From NCBI RefSeq assembly GCF_029193595.2, contig NZ_CP135052.1, positions 1,240,001-1,304,000 on the forward strand: 64,000 nt of DNA. The letters run 5' to 3'. The position numbers and the translations under genes were made by a program. Origin of the DNA: Providencia hangzhouensis. GTDB taxonomy: Bacteria > Pseudomonadota > Gammaproteobacteria > Enterobacterales > Enterobacteriaceae. A model generated the notes under the pieces. It did no database searches, was not told where the DNA came from, and saw only the letters and a program-made list of their open reading frames with translations. Positions 1-9,546 of the stretch are shown here, one piece after another; the first letter of the stretch is position 1, and the number at the start of each line of letters is the position of its first letter.

Positions 1-1
1 G

Positions 2-1567
2 ATTATTGGGCAGTGGTTAGTCATTTTAATTGCCGCGGCTTTACTCGGCTCATTATTAGGTTTGGCTTTTGAAGGCATTTTAATGCAAATCTTAGGGGCT
101 ATGTTGCCGAAGGAATTGCCGCCTGCGAGTTTGATGCCTTGGGTTTGGGCGATTGGTACATTATTTATTATTGCGATTATTGTTGGCAGCCGTCCCTATT
201 ACCAACTGATGGCAACTCAGCCTTCTAGAGTATTACGTGAAGATGCCAAATCACCCGTTTGGCCGCTATATTACTATCTGCCGATTGTTATTTTAATTGT
301 GGTTGGCGGCTTATTTGTGTTTGCTGGCGTTAACCCTCTGCTGTGGTCAATTTTGGCGGGTATTGTCGTGGTTGCCGTTCTACTTGCGCTGATTGGTTGG
401 GTAGGCTTATGGGGGCTACGCCATATTAAGTTCCGTCAATTAAGCTTGCGTTTATCTGTTAGCCGTCTATTGCGCCAGCCGTTGCAAACCATCACGCAAA
501 TGAGTGCTTTTTCATTGTCATTTATGTTGTTGGCGCTGCTGATTTTAGTGCGTGGTGATTTGCTTGACCGTTGGCAGCAGCAATTACCCGCAGATAGCCC
601 GAATTATTTCTTGATTAATATGAACCAGTCACAGCTTGAGCCTGTTACCAAGCTATTAGCTGAGTTTGACGTGAAACCCACAGAGTTCAACCCTGTGGTG
701 TTAGCGCGTTTAACCGATATTAATGACCAGTCAGCGATTGAGTGGGCGGATCAACGTGATCCAAATAATAATACGGTACGACGTGAATTGAGCTTAACTT
801 GGCAATCTGATTTAGCGCCAGCCAATGTGGTTGATGAAGGGACATGGCCACCGAAAGCGGGAGAAGTCTCAATTGAACAAACGGTCGTTAAAGAACTCGG
901 GTTGAAATTAGGCGATAAACTTACATTTAACGCAGGGGCTCAGGTCTTTAGTGCAACAGTCAGTAGTATTCGTACGGTTGATTGGGAAAGCCTGCGACCG
1001 AACTTCTATTTTATTTTCTCTGAAGAAAGTCTTTCTCAAATGCCAGCTACTTGGCTGAGCAGTTTCCACTATGAAGGCGATGGGCAGCTATTAACGCAAC
1101 TTAGCCGCCATTATCCAACCATTAATGTGCTCGATACTGGTGCAATTATCACCCAAATTCAGCAAATTCTTCAGCAAGTGAGCCAAGCCTTAGAAGTGAT
1201 GGTGGTATTGGTTATTTTCTGTGGCTTGTTACTGCTGTTGGCACAAATTCAAGTGGGAATGAGCCAGCGAGAGCGGGAGCTTGTGGTATACCGAACGTTA
1301 GGCGCCAGCAAAAAGTTAATGCGTAGAACATTATGGAGCGAATTTGCATTACTTGGCTTAATGGCAGGGCTTGCGGCGGCATTTGGGGCAGAAATTGCAT
1401 TATGGTTGTTGCAAAGTAAAGTGTTTGACTTCCCTTGGCAGCCAGAATGGCGTATGTGGGTATTATTGCCTTTGTGCGCGGCAATTCTATTGTCTATTTG
1501 TGGTAGTTGGTTAGGACTACGTTTATTAGGGACAGGTAGTCAGCACCGTCGTTTACCTAATAGTTAA
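2..1567 (+). CDS. ybbP: ABC transporter permease YbbP, C-terminal part (truncated by window start)
   Basis: Inner-membrane FtsX/MacB-type permease that partners the ATPase YbbA. The reading frame is open from the first bases of the window, so the true start lies upstream and about the last 520 residues are present; the E. coli protein is about 804 residues. Visible are a group of hydrophobic segments in the first 130 residues, a long periplasmic domain, then a C-terminal FtsX core with three membrane helices, the first two separated by a short loop rich in charged residues (SQRERELVVYRTLGAS), which is the typical cytoplasmic coupling region of this family. In E. coli it sits in an operon with ybbA, divergent from tesA. 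The transported substrate is not established; export of hydrophobic compounds is an inference from the family. Confidence 0.85.
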   Translation: MIGQWLVILIAAALLGSLLGLAFEGILMQILGAMLPKELPPASLMPWVWAIGTLFIIAIIVGSRPYYQLMATQPSRVLREDAKSPVWPLYYYLPIVILIVVGGLFVFAGVNPLLWSILAGIVVVAVLLALIGWVGLWGLRHIKFRQLSLRLSVSRLLRQPLQTITQMSAFSLSFMLLALLILVRGDLLDRWQQQLPADSPNYFLINMNQSQLEPVTKLLAEFDVKPTEFNPVVLARLTDINDQSAIEWADQRDPNNNTVRRELSLTWQSDLAPANVVDEGTWPPKAGEVSIEQTVVKELGLKLGDKLTFNAGAQVFSATVSSIRTVDWESLRPNFYFIFSEESLSQMPATWLSSFHYEGDGQLLTQLSRHYPTINVLDTGAIITQIQQILQQVSQALEVMVVLVIFCGLLLLLAQIQVGMSQRERELVVYRTLGASKKLMRRTLWSEFALLGLMAGLAAAFGAEIALWLLQSKVFDFPWQPEWRMWVLLPLCAAILLSICGSWLGLRLLGTGSQHRRLPNS

Positions 1568-1570
1568 ATA

Positions 1571-1645
1571 CTCGTCATACTTCGAGTTGCATGGGCATTG
1601 ACTGCGCTCAGATAGGTTGATCTACATGCAACTCGAGTTATTTAG
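1571..1645. repeat. Intergenic palindromic repeat after ybbP
   Basis: A 12-base arm, TCGAGTTGCATG (1582-1593), is repeated in inverted form at 1625-1636 with a 31-base spacer holding GACTGCGCTCAG. The sequence resembles the dispersed palindromic repeats, beginning CGTCATACTTC, that are common between genes in Morganellaceae and Yersinia. It lies just after the ybbP stop codon and may fold as a 3' mRNA stabilising hairpin. The family assignment is from memory and was not searched. Confidence 0.55.
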
Positions 1646-1736
1646 AACATGGTGGTATTAGGGAAACACCTTAATACCACTATTTTTGAACATTATAAAA
1701 ACAACCTGTTTTTCAGTAAAATAACTGTCTCCAATC

Positions 1737-1769
1737 CTTCATAAAAGCTTCATTCATCGACGTTATGAT
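1737..1769 (+). promoter_or_regulatory. Possible Pho-type promoter of the phytase-like gene
   Basis: Two copies of CTTCAT start at 1737 and 1748, exactly 11 bases apart and separated by an A-rich spacer, as in a Pho box. A TATGAT hexamer (1764-1769) lies 10 bases after the second copy, the spacing at which Pho-activated promoters usually have their -10. The repeats match the CTGTCAT consensus only partly. The start codon of the downstream gene is about 40 bases further on. Confidence 0.35.
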
Positions 1770-1811
1770 TCCGCCATCAATTATTGATAGCCTTAAAATG
1801 GAAACATAACA

Positions 1812-3182
1812 ATGCAGAATAACCATTCGATTAAACGTAAACTGGGCTCGTTATCTTTATTGGCTGGTTTAATTTCATTTAGCATCACCGGGTTTGCACA
1901 ACAAGAAGTGCCAGCAACGTTAGCGGGTCACTCCATTCTTCCTGTTAATTCAACGGTTTCTTCCCCCGAAGGTGCACCTTCAGACATGCAAGTGAGCGGT
2001 AAATTTACCACTGGCGTTCGTGTTGATAGTTTGGGGAAAGTGGAAGGTAAATCCGCAGATCGCCCAACAGGAATGCATATTCCAATCAAAGGCCAGCCAC
2101 GTCAAGGGCACTCGGGTATTAAACGTATGGCGGATGGCACTTACTGGGTTTTAACTGATAATGGATTCGGCAACAAAGCCAATTCTCCTGATTCGATGTT
2201 GTATGTCACTCAATATGATATTGATTTTCAATCAGGTAATACAACGCCATTAAAAACGGTTTTCTTCCATGACCCCGATAAAATTATCCCTTTTCATATT
2301 ACGAATGAGAGCACAAAAGAACGCTATTTAACAGGCAGTGATTTTGACCCTGAAAGTTTTCAATTTGTGGGTGGTGCTCTATGGGTTGGCGATGAGTTCG
2401 GCCCTTACCTAATCAAAATGGATTTGGATGGCAAAGTATTAGCTTTATTTGAGACACAAGTAGATGGAAAGAAAGTCGTTTCTCCTGATCACTACCAAAT
2501 CACAACACCGGGTAAACCCGCAGATAAAGTGAATTTCCAAGTCAACCGTTCAAAAGGTTTTGAGGGTATGGCGTCATCGCCAGACGGTTCTAAGCTCTAC
2601 CCAATGCTAGAAGGGGCGATTTGGCTTGATGACAAACAAGATTATGAACATGTTGATGGCAAACGCGCAGCACGTATTCTTGAGTTTGATGTGAAAAAAC
2701 AAAATTGGACAGGCAGAAGCTGGTTGTATGTCTTTGAAGACAATCAGAATGCCATTGGTGACTTTAACTTAATCGATGATACCCACGGCCTAATCATTGA
2801 GCGTGATAATGGTGAAGGTACAGCAGATAAAGCCTGCACGGCGGGAAGCAGTAATACTGAAAATTGCTTTAGTAATTTAGCTAAATTCAAGCGTGTTTAT
2901 CGTATTGAATTTTCAGATAACAATATAGGCAAACCAGTAGATAAGCAGGCTTATATTGATTTAATGAATATCAAAGACCCGAACAATATGGCAAGAAAAC
3001 CGCTTAATGACGGAGTGTTTACTTTCCCATTCTTCACTATTGAAAACGTGGATGTGGTTGATAGTGAACACATTATTGTTGGTAATGACAATAACTATCC
3101 GTTTTCATCTAGCCGTGAGCCAAATAAAGCGGATGATAATGAGTTTATCTTATTAAACGTCCCTGAGTTGTTAAAACCGTAA
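1812..3182 (+). CDS. Secreted esterase-like/phytase-like protein
   Basis: A 456-residue protein with an N-terminal signal peptide (hydrophobic stretch near residues 13-28, likely cleavage after GFA), so periplasmic or secreted. The rest matches the phytase-like/esterase-like beta-propeller family: a GHSGIKRMADGTYWVLTDNG segment near residue 95, DFDPESFQ and WVGDEFGPYLIKMD near residues 177-205, KGFEGMASSPDG and a late VGNDNNYPFS motif. Acidic clusters fit a metal-dependent phosphoesterase. The actual substrate is unknown; family members are annotated from phytases, and phosphate scavenging is an inference supported weakly by the possible Pho-type promoter. The gene stands alone with a strong terminator behind it. 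Confidence 0.8.
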   Translation: MQNNHSIKRKLGSLSLLAGLISFSITGFAQQEVPATLAGHSILPVNSTVSSPEGAPSDMQVSGKFTTGVRVDSLGKVEGKSADRPTGMHIPIKGQPRQGHSGIKRMADGTYWVLTDNGFGNKANSPDSMLYVTQYDIDFQSGNTTPLKTVFFHDPDKIIPFHITNESTKERYLTGSDFDPESFQFVGGALWVGDEFGPYLIKMDLDGKVLALFETQVDGKKVVSPDHYQITTPGKPADKVNFQVNRSKGFEGMASSPDGSKLYPMLEGAIWLDDKQDYEHVDGKRAARILEFDVKKQNWTGRSWLYVFEDNQNAIGDFNLIDDTHGLIIERDNGEGTADKACTAGSSNTENCFSNLAKFKRVYRIEFSDNNIGKPVDKQAYIDLMNIKDPNNMARKPLNDGVFTFPFFTIENVDVVDSEHIIVGNDNNYPFSSSREPNKADDNEFILLNVPELLKP

Positions 3183-3188
3183 TTGATT

Positions 3189-3221
3189 TTGCGCCACCAT
3201 TTAATTTTTTCGGTGGCGCAA
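3189..3221. terminator. GC-rich hairpin after the phytase-like gene
   Basis: The arms TTGCGCCACC (3189-3198) and GGTGGCGCAA (3212-3221) form a perfect 10-bp stem just after the stop codon. No T-run follows on the plus strand, so it may be an mRNA 3' end hairpin rather than the main terminator. Confidence 0.5.
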
Positions 3222-3284
3222 ATAAGCAGTATGTTTTGATCCAATATCTGGTCTTAAGCTTGTTTTCCCTTTGGTTTTAATTTT

Positions 3285-3311
3285 CCCGAGCTAATCACTC
3301 GGGATTTTTTA
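3285..3311 (+). terminator. Intrinsic terminator
   Basis: CCCGAG / CTCGGG stem with a 7-base loop followed by ATTTTTTATTT. It ends transcription from the phytase-like gene and reaches the last codons of the convergent MFS gene. Confidence 0.75.
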
Positions 3312-4547
3312 TTTGTGATTGAGAGCAGGGGGCTTCATCATCAAAGTAAGGAATAAAATAACCACAACGGGAGCCGCGATAACCAAAAAAGCAGGGGTGA
3401 AACTTCCTGTGAAATCTTTTATTGCACCCGCAATAAAAGGCGCTAAGCAGGCAACCGTTGAAATTAAATTTACGACAGAGAATAGTTCTAAGTATGGGCC
3501 TCGGCCGAAATAATTTGACAGTAAAACACTGGATGCCAAAAAGGTCATGCCGTAGCCAATACCAACGCATAACACAAATAAAATAAGCCAAAGCCATGAG
3601 GTGGCAATACTGAGGAAAATGACACCTAATACCATGATAATTAGGCTACCGATTAATAGTTTCTTCGGTTCTAACCATTCGCCTGCGGCTCCACCAATAA
3701 ACCTTGAGAATGCATTCACAAATGCCATTGTGCTTAATAATGAAACCGCCACTGTCATGCCAAAGCCGCGCTCTTCAATATGGGCGACAGCAAAACTGTT
3801 AACGGTGATACCACACCATAAAAACGAGGTATAAGTCGCAGCAATCAAGTAGAACTGCCATGTACGTAGTGCTCTGCCGACCGTCCATACTTCTGCAGTG
3901 CGATAAATAGGTTTACTTGCGTCACTAACTTGTTTTTGCATTACCTTTTTTGCGTGCTCTTGCTCTTTTTTACCTTCTCGCAGCATAAAAATCGTGATTA
4001 ACGTGACAATGCTAAGATAAACGGCACATAGAACCCAATGCATACGCCATGAGCCTAATTGGTTTGATGCGTAAAAGTAAATCCAAGGGCCTGCAACACC
4101 CCCCAAGCCCCCGATGGTGAAATATAACCCAAAGGCAAGGGATTGTTTTTCAAATAGCCGCGAAAGTACATAAGTCCCCGGAACCGTGGCGAGTAAGGTG
4201 AAACCAATACCAATCAATGCAGTACCTAAAAAATAGGTGCTGATGGCTTGTGTGGAATAAAGGCTATAAAAGCCAGCAACAAAGACACTGGTGCCTAGCA
4301 ATAAAGTGGCTCGTACACCCACTTTGCGGATTAACAGAGACGGGAGAAAACTCGCTAGCCCGCAAGTTAAACCCAGTAGCGTAAAACCAAAACCAGCCTC
4401 ACTCCAGCTCCATTTGAGCTCACTAATCATCTCAGGTAAAACCACGCCAAGAGAGGTAAAGGTTGTCGCGGTGGCTAAAAAATAAACCAGCCCTAACAGA
4501 ATAAGAATGCACCACTGATAAAACGGACTAAAAGTCTGCGAGGACAT
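3309..4547 (-). CDS. MFS transporter
   Basis: Major facilitator protein of 412 residues with about twelve hydrophobic helices and a cytoplasmic central loop rich in lysine (REGKKEQEHAKKVMQKQ) between the two six-helix halves. The start chosen is the ATG before SSQTFSPFY, which has GGAG six bases upstream; an ATG eight codons earlier lacks a ribosome site. The pattern resembles the monocarboxylate/oxalate-formate-like MFS branch, but the substrate cannot be assigned. It is transcribed in the same direction as purEK yet is separated from it by the purK terminator, so it is probably its own unit. Confidence 0.8.
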   Translation of the reverse strand: MSSQTFSPFYQWCILILLGLVYFLATATTFTSLGVVLPEMISELKWSWSEAGFGFTLLGLTCGLASFLPSLLIRKVGVRATLLLGTSVFVAGFYSLYSTQAISTYFLGTALIGIGFTLLATVPGTYVLSRLFEKQSLAFGLYFTIGGLGGVAGPWIYFYASNQLGSWRMHWVLCAVYLSIVTLITIFMLREGKKEQEHAKKVMQKQVSDASKPIYRTAEVWTVGRALRTWQFYLIAATYTSFLWCGITVNSFAVAHIEERGFGMTVAVSLLSTMAFVNAFSRFIGGAAGEWLEPKKLLIGSLIIMVLGVIFLSIATSWLWLILFVLCVGIGYGMTFLASSVLLSNYFGRGPYLELFSVVNLISTVACLAPFIAGAIKDFTGSFTPAFLVIAAPVVVILFLTLMMKPPALNHK

Positions 4548-4609
4548 ATTGACTCCAGTAATGCCGCACACCTTAAATCAGGATATTTGTTTTCTGGATA
4601 ACGGCGAAA

Positions 4610-4641
4610 ATAGCATAATGCCCGAAAATAGTTTCGGGCAT
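4610..4641 (-). terminator. Terminator of purEK
   Basis: Perfect stem ATGCCCGAAA / TTTCGGGCAT (4618-4627 with 4632-4641) with a 4-base loop. Read on the minus strand it is followed by a T-rich stretch, placing it just after the purK stop codon. Confidence 0.6.
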
Positions 4642-4663
4642 CGAATCGGGCTATTTTCCCTAT

Positions 4664-5746
4664 TTATTGATGAGAGTACCAGTCTAATTTTGCATTTGCC
4701 CACTCAATGCCACTTTTGTACTCATTTGGCAGAAGTGGGATCAAAGCCGCCAGTGTGGCAGATAATTGGTGGCAGTCACGATGGGAAAGGTTTAAATGAC
4801 CTACTTTTCGGGCAGGGCGTACCTCTTTTTCATACCAGTGAAGGTGAACGAGGGGTAAGCTCAGCCAGTCTATATTTACATCAGTGCCGATTAAATTGAC
4901 CATCACGGCAGGGCTATATACCTCTGGAGATGGCATTGGCAGGTTTAAAATAGCACGTAGATGTAACTCAAACTGGCTAATGGATGCGCCATTTTGTGTC
5001 CAATGGCCGCTATTATGTACTCGAGGCGCAATTTCGTTAATCAGCAAGTTATTGCCCACGACAAAGCATTCCATTGCCATCACACCGATATAACCAAGTT
5101 CATCCATCACTGCGCTGAGCATGGCTTGAGCTTGTTCTTGCTGCGGATTAGTTGACTTAGGGAAGGCCACACTGGTACGCAAAATGCCTTCTTGGTGTAA
5201 ATTATGGGTGATCGGGTAAAAAACGGATTCCCCCGCTGCATTTCGGGCACCAATGACAGACACTTCCGCGTCAAAAGGGATACCTTGTTCAACGATGCAT
5301 TCACCATAAATTTCAGCAGGCAGGTCTTTTTCATCACCAGGGCGAACACGCCATTGACCTCGCCCGTCATAGCCACCAGTTCTGCGTTTTACAATGAGAA
5401 ACTCACCGAGTGTGGCAAACAGCTCAGGCCATTGTTCAGGGGATTCTAATAATGCCCAAGGTGCAGTAGAAAGTTGTAAGCTATCAAATAAGCTTTTTTG
5501 TGGAAACCTATCAGCTAAACGTGGAAAAATATCACGGTTAATAAAGGCATTATGGCGAGCTAATTCTTTTGTTAGCGGGGTTTCTGGCCAACGTTCAATT
5601 TCAGCGGTGATGACGCTTTGCTGATAAGGAACCGCTTCAGGTTCTGCATCAAGCCCTACAGGAAAAACAGCAATGCCTAATGGCTCACCCGCTTGACGCA
5701 GCATGCGGCCGAGTTGGCCATTACCAAGCACACAAACGGGTTTCAT
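4664..5746 (-). CDS. purK: 5-(carboxyamino)imidazole ribonucleotide synthase
   Basis: Cytosolic ATP-grasp enzyme that carboxylates aminoimidazole ribonucleotide with bicarbonate and ATP, giving N5-CAIR in purine synthesis. The 360-residue length fits the family (E. coli 355). GNGQLGRM at residues 8-15 is the N-terminal nucleotide-fold motif; KRRTGGYDGRGQW near residue 120 is the ATP-grasp glycine loop, and NEIAPRVHNSGHWT is the metal/ATP-binding signature. Its start codon overlaps the purE stop by one base (TAATG), so the two are translationally coupled and expressed from the PurR-controlled promoter. Confidence 0.97.
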   Translation of the reverse strand: MKPVCVLGNGQLGRMLRQAGEPLGIAVFPVGLDAEPEAVPYQQSVITAEIERWPETPLTKELARHNAFINRDIFPRLADRFPQKSLFDSLQLSTAPWALLESPEQWPELFATLGEFLIVKRRTGGYDGRGQWRVRPGDEKDLPAEIYGECIVEQGIPFDAEVSVIGARNAAGESVFYPITHNLHQEGILRTSVAFPKSTNPQQEQAQAMLSAVMDELGYIGVMAMECFVVGNNLLINEIAPRVHNSGHWTQNGASISQFELHLRAILNLPMPSPEVYSPAVMVNLIGTDVNIDWLSLPLVHLHWYEKEVRPARKVGHLNLSHRDCHQLSATLAALIPLLPNEYKSGIEWANAKLDWYSHQ

Positions 5747-6261
5747 TATGCTTCCCTCGGGTCTGGGTTGTTTAGCACATCATTGGTTTGGGCTTCTCGC
5801 CACGCTGAGAGGCGGTTGAAAATAGCAGTATCACTTATTGCTAATACTTGAGCGGTTAAAAGTGCTGCATTTGCTGCACCTGCTTTGCCGATGGCTAGTG
5901 TGCCTACAGGGATACCTTTAGGCATTTGCACGATAGAATATAGGCTGTCAACACCACTTAATGCAGCGCTTTGTACAGGAACACCAAAAACAGGGACTAA
6001 TGTTTTAGCGGCGATCATTCCTGGTAAGTGAGCAGCACCACCAGCACCTGCAATAATCACATCAAACCCATTTTTTTTCGCATTTTCAGCAAAGGAAAAT
6101 AATTTATCCGGGGTGCGATGTGCAGAGACGATTTCGACGTGAAAAGGGATTTGGAGTTCAGTTAATACATCAGCTGCGTGCTGCATTGTCGTCCAATCAC
6201 TTTTCGAACCCATAACAATGGCAATTTTTGCCGCAGATTGAGCAGGAACTTGGGCAGTCAT
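5746..6261 (-). CDS. purE: N5-CAIR mutase (class I PurE)
   Basis: Converts N5-CAIR to CAIR directly after PurK in de novo purine synthesis. The protein has 171 residues (usual 160-175). GSKSDW at residues 18-23 and SAHRTPD at 46-52 form the phosphate and active-site loops, with His48 the likely catalytic residue; [11 protein letters not shown] is the third conserved loop. First gene of purEK, with a PurR box and promoter about 80-100 bases upstream. Confidence 0.97.
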   Translation of the reverse strand: MTAQVPAQSAAKIAIVMGSKSDWTTMQHAADVLTELQIPFHVEIVSAHRTPDKLFSFAENAKKNGFDVIIAGAGGAAHLPGMIAAKTLVPVFGVPVQSAALSGVDSLYSIVQMPKGIPVGTLAIGKAGAANAALLTAQVLAISDTAIFNRLSAWREAQTNDVLNNPDPREA

Positions 6262-6320
6262 TTGGTGCTTTCCTGTATTGAAAAAAACATCACCCTGAGG
6301 TGGGAAATTGAATTGTCTCG

Positions 6321-6358
6321 ATCATATCATGGTAAAGCAGCAAGGAAAACGTTTGCGT
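6321..6358 (-). promoter_or_regulatory. purE promoter with PurR operator
   Basis: Read on the minus strand, 6358-6343 is ACGCAAACGTTTTCCT, a full match to the PurR consensus. A -35-like TTTTCC lies inside it (6349-6344) and, after a 17-base spacer, a TATGAT -10 (6326-6321). This matches the E. coli purE arrangement, in which PurR with guanine or hypoxanthine blocks RNA polymerase. Confidence 0.9.
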
Positions 6359-6416
6359 GATTAATAAGTGAGCAAACAGTTGTGGCGATATATTAAAAAT
6401 GGTTCGTTAGGCAAAA

Positions 6417-7142
6417 TTACTCGAAAGGAAAGAAAATCAGTTCAATACCTTGCTCGTTTATTACAAAGGCGGAACCTTCATAGTGCCAAGCACCTAATAC
6501 ACCCCGATAATGCAACTTGCCTCCAATATTTACTTCATGAATAGCAGGGCGGTGAGTATGACCATGGATCATCCATTGCGCTTGGTGCCTTTGTAATGCA
6601 TCAATAACGGCTTGTGAATTGACGTCCATAATCGACTCGGCTTTCATGCTGCTTGCATACTGGCTATTTTGGCGCATTTTTTGCGCGATACGGCGACGCA
6701 CAAAAAGAGGGAGTAACAAAAACAGCCGTTGAACCCAAGGGGTATGAACTTTTTTACGGTAATTTTGATAGGCAGCATCGTCAATACATAATGTATCACC
6801 ATGCAGAATTAAAATGCGCTTGCCGTAAAGTTCGAGCAATGTTTCCTGCGGGAGAATGGTCATGCCACACTGTTTCGCATAGCGTTGACCAATTAAAAAA
6901 TCCCGATTTCCATGAATGAAATAGCAGGGAATTCCATGGTCAGTGAGTTGTTTGAGTTCGTTGGCAACTTGTTGATGTAGCGGATTGTCATCATCATCGC
7001 CCACCCAATAATTAAAAAAATCACCGAGAATATATAGGCTTTCGGCATGGATGGCTTGCTGTTGAATAAAATTAATAAAACCGGCGGTGATCGCCGGTTC
7101 ATCTTCACTCAAATGCAAATCTGCAATGATGTAAGTGGACAT
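6417..7142 (-). CDS. lpxH: UDP-2,3-diacylglucosamine diphosphatase
   Basis: Peripheral inner-membrane metallophosphoesterase that hydrolyses UDP-2,3-diacylglucosamine to lipid X in lipid A synthesis. The 241 residues carry the calcineurin-like metal motifs in order: ADLHLS (residues 7-12), [11 protein letters not shown] near 40, GNRDF near 80, HGDTL near 114 and GHTHRP near 195. It starts 10 bases after ppiB ends, on the same strand, as in E. coli, so the two are probably cotranscribed. Confidence 0.96.
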   Translation of the reverse strand: MSTYIIADLHLSEDEPAITAGFINFIQQQAIHAESLYILGDFFNYWVGDDDDNPLHQQVANELKQLTDHGIPCYFIHGNRDFLIGQRYAKQCGMTILPQETLLELYGKRILILHGDTLCIDDAAYQNYRKKVHTPWVQRLFLLLPLFVRRRIAQKMRQNSQYASSMKAESIMDVNSQAVIDALQRHQAQWMIHGHTHRPAIHEVNIGGKLHYRGVLGAWHYEGSAFVINEQGIELIFFPFE

Positions 7143-7152
7143 GCGTTCAGGT

Positions 7153-7647
7153 TTACTCGCTGACAGTCACTTTTTCAATGATGACGTCTTCGCGTGGAAC
7201 GTCTTGGTGGAACCCGCTGCGGCCAGTTGAAACACCTTTGATTTTGTCAACAACATCCATGCCTTCAACGACTTCAGCAAATACACAGTAGCCCCAGCCA
7301 TCTGGACGCTCTGAACGGAAGTTCAAGAAGTCGTTGTCAACAACGTTGATAAAGAATTGTGCTGTTGCTGAATGAGGGTCGTTAGTACGAGCCATTGCCA
7401 AAGTACCACGGGTATTTTTTAAACCGTTGTTTGCTTCGTTTTTAATAGGCGCTTTAGTGTTTTTTTGTTCCATTCCTGGCTCAAAACCACCGCCTTGGAT
7501 CATGAAACCATTAATAACACGATGGAAAATGGTATTATTGTAAAAACCTTCACGGCAGTAAGTTAAAAAGTTTTCGACTGTAACGGGTGCTTTATCGTCA
7601 AACGTTTTGATAACAATGTCACCGTGATTGGTATGAAATGTAACCAT
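7153..7647 (-). CDS. ppiB: Peptidyl-prolyl cis-trans isomerase B (cyclophilin)
   Basis: Cytoplasmic cyclophilin-type prolyl isomerase, 164 residues, the same length as E. coli PpiB. No signal peptide. Conserved cyclophilin blocks are [13 protein letters not shown] near residue 41 (catalytic Arg within it), [18 protein letters not shown] near residue 85 and [14 protein letters not shown] near residue 123. It is upstream of lpxH on the same strand and divergent from cysS. Confidence 0.96.
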   Translation of the reverse strand: MVTFHTNHGDIVIKTFDDKAPVTVENFLTYCREGFYNNTIFHRVINGFMIQGGGFEPGMEQKNTKAPIKNEANNGLKNTRGTLAMARTNDPHSATAQFFINVVDNDFLNFRSERPDGWGYCVFAEVVEGMDVVDKIKGVSTGRSGFHQDVPREDVIIEKVTVSE

Positions 7648-7913
7648 AATAGCTATCCTGAATAATTGTTTTTTGTGCGCTAACTTGCGAAAGCGTTGAG
7701 ATCAGCACGTTTATATCACAGATAAAACCTGACTTGAAGCGGAAGGAAGCTTAGTCGGCCGTTTATAGCATAATAGATGTGTATTAAACCTAATCAATAA
7801 ACTGAAAAGGAAGCGGGTAAACCCTTGCATTCTTAAGGTGATCGGGGTTCAATAACATGATATTTTATCGGTAGAAATCGATAATCATTTTTCAAATAAA
7901 TGGAAAAGTTCAG

Positions 7914-9302
7914 ATGCTACAAATTTTTAATACACTAAGTCGTCAAAAAGAAGAGTTTAAGCCCATCCACGCAGGGAAGATTGGGATGTATGTGTGTGGC
8001 ATCACTATCTACGACTTGTGTCATATCGGCCACGGCCGTACATTTGTGGCATTTGATGCAATTAGCCGCTATTTACGTTATTTGGGTTACGACTTAAATT
8101 ATGTACGCAACGTCACCGATATTGACGATAAAATCATCAAACGTGCAGCAGAAAATAATGAAAGCGTCGAAGCGCTAACAACGCGTATGTTGGCTGAAAT
8201 GCACAAAGATTTCGATGCCTTAAATATTTTACGCCCTGATAGCGAACCACGAGCAACGCGTCATATTGGTGAAATTATTGAATTAACCCAAAGCTTGATA
8301 GAGCGTGGTCATGCTTATGTCGCTGCGAATGGCGATGTGATGTTTGAAGTCAAAACCGACCCAAATTATGGTCTGTTATCTCGCCAAGATTTAGAGCAGT
8401 TGCAAGCAGGTGCTCGCGTCGAGGTCGCTGATGTAAAACGTAATCCAATGGATTTCGTCTTGTGGAAAATGTCTAAAGAAGGCGAACCAAGTTGGGAATC
8501 CCCATGGGGTTTAGGCCGCCCAGGCTGGCACATTGAATGTTCGGCAATGAACAGCAAAACGTTAGGCAACCATTTTGATATTCACGGTGGCGGCTCTGAT
8601 TTAATGTTCCCACACCATGAAAATGAAATTGCTCAGTCTACCTGTGCTCATGATGGCCCTTACGTGAACTACTGGATGCACTCCGGTATGGTTATGGTAG
8701 ACAGAGAGAAAATGTCTAAATCTCTCAATAACTTCTTCACTATTCGTGATGTACTTGAGTATTACGACGCAGAAACAGTGCGTTATTTCCTGTTATCAGG
8801 CCATTACCGCAGCCAATTAAACTACACGGAAGAAAATTTGAAGCAGGCACGTTCAGCACTTGAGCGTATGTACACTGCATTACGTGGTACAGATAAGTCA
8901 GCAGTTCCTGCTGGTGGTGATGAATTTAAAGCACGTTTCATTGAAGCGATGAATGATGACTTTAATACACCTGAAGCCTATTCGGTATTATTTGATATGG
9001 TTCGTGAAGTTAACCGCCTGAAATCAGAAGATATGTCAGCAGCAAATGGTATGGCTGCACAATTGCGTGAGTTAGCAAGCGTACTGGGTTTATTAGAACA
9101 AGACCCTGAAGTCTTTTTAAAAGGCGGCGCACAAACTGAAGATGATGCGGAAGTGGCAAAAATCGAGGCATTAATTCAACAACGTCTAGATGCACGTAAG
9201 AATAAAGATTGGGCGCAAGCGGATGCGGCTCGTGATGAACTTACTGCCATGGGGATAGTGCTTGAAGATGGTGCATCTGGCACTACGTGGCGTCGCAAAT
9301 AA
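7914..9302 (+). CDS. cysS: Cysteinyl-tRNA synthetase
   Basis: Class I synthetase that charges tRNA-Cys. The protein has 462 residues (E. coli 461). HIGH is at residues 37-40 and KMSKS at 266-270, the two ATP-binding signatures; Cys28 and the ECSAMNS and HHENE segments supply the zinc site that selects cysteine. It is monocistronic, divergent from ppiB, and followed by a strong terminator. Confidence 0.98.
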   Translation: MLQIFNTLSRQKEEFKPIHAGKIGMYVCGITIYDLCHIGHGRTFVAFDAISRYLRYLGYDLNYVRNVTDIDDKIIKRAAENNESVEALTTRMLAEMHKDFDALNILRPDSEPRATRHIGEIIELTQSLIERGHAYVAANGDVMFEVKTDPNYGLLSRQDLEQLQAGARVEVADVKRNPMDFVLWKMSKEGEPSWESPWGLGRPGWHIECSAMNSKTLGNHFDIHGGGSDLMFPHHENEIAQSTCAHDGPYVNYWMHSGMVMVDREKMSKSLNNFFTIRDVLEYYDAETVRYFLLSGHYRSQLNYTEENLKQARSALERMYTALRGTDKSAVPAGGDEFKARFIEAMNDDFNTPEAYSVLFDMVREVNRLKSEDMSAANGMAAQLRELASVLGLLEQDPEVFLKGGAQTEDDAEVAKIEALIQQRLDARKNKDWAQADAARDELTAMGIVLEDGASGTTWRRK

Positions 9303-9400
9303 TACGCGTCATATTTCGCGCTGTGGCGGTGTTGCCATCACTTGGCTACTTGGGTCACATACTTTTGTATGCTCCCCAAGTTATCATTTTGAGTACTGAT
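9303..9400. repeat. Degenerate intergenic palindromic repeat after cysS
   Basis: The segment begins CGTCATATTTCG, like the repeat after ybbP, and contains an inner inverted repeat ACTTGGG (9348-9354) / CCCAAGT (9375-9381) around CATAC/GTATG. It looks like a diverged, longer member of the same repeat class. Confidence 0.4.
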
Positions 9401-9431
9401 TGATTTAAAAATAAATTTTCATGTGTTCAAG

Positions 9432-9460
9432 CGGTTAGATATTGATATCTAACCGTTTTT
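9432..9460 (+). terminator. cysS intrinsic terminator
   Basis: Ten-base perfect stem CGGTTAGATA / TATCTAACCG with a TTGA loop, directly followed by TTTTT. Confidence 0.85.
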
Positions 9461-9474
9461 GTTTTGGGGAGAGA

Positions 9475-9498
9475 TAAAAGCCCCCCAGTTAAGGGGGG
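9475..9498 (-). terminator. Terminator of fruBKA
   Basis: CCCCCC / GGGGGG stem around a 6-base loop (9481-9498); on the minus strand it is followed by CTTTTA. It lies about 50 bases beyond the fruA stop codon. Confidence 0.65.
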
Positions 9499-9546
9499 AA
9501 GTAAGACTACCAACAGGGACTAGGAATGGAACTTAAAGTTGTGTGA

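Noticed and set aside
4549..5624. Several plus-strand open frames opposite purK
   Set aside because: They are antisense shadows of a strongly conserved purK gene and have no coding signals of their own.
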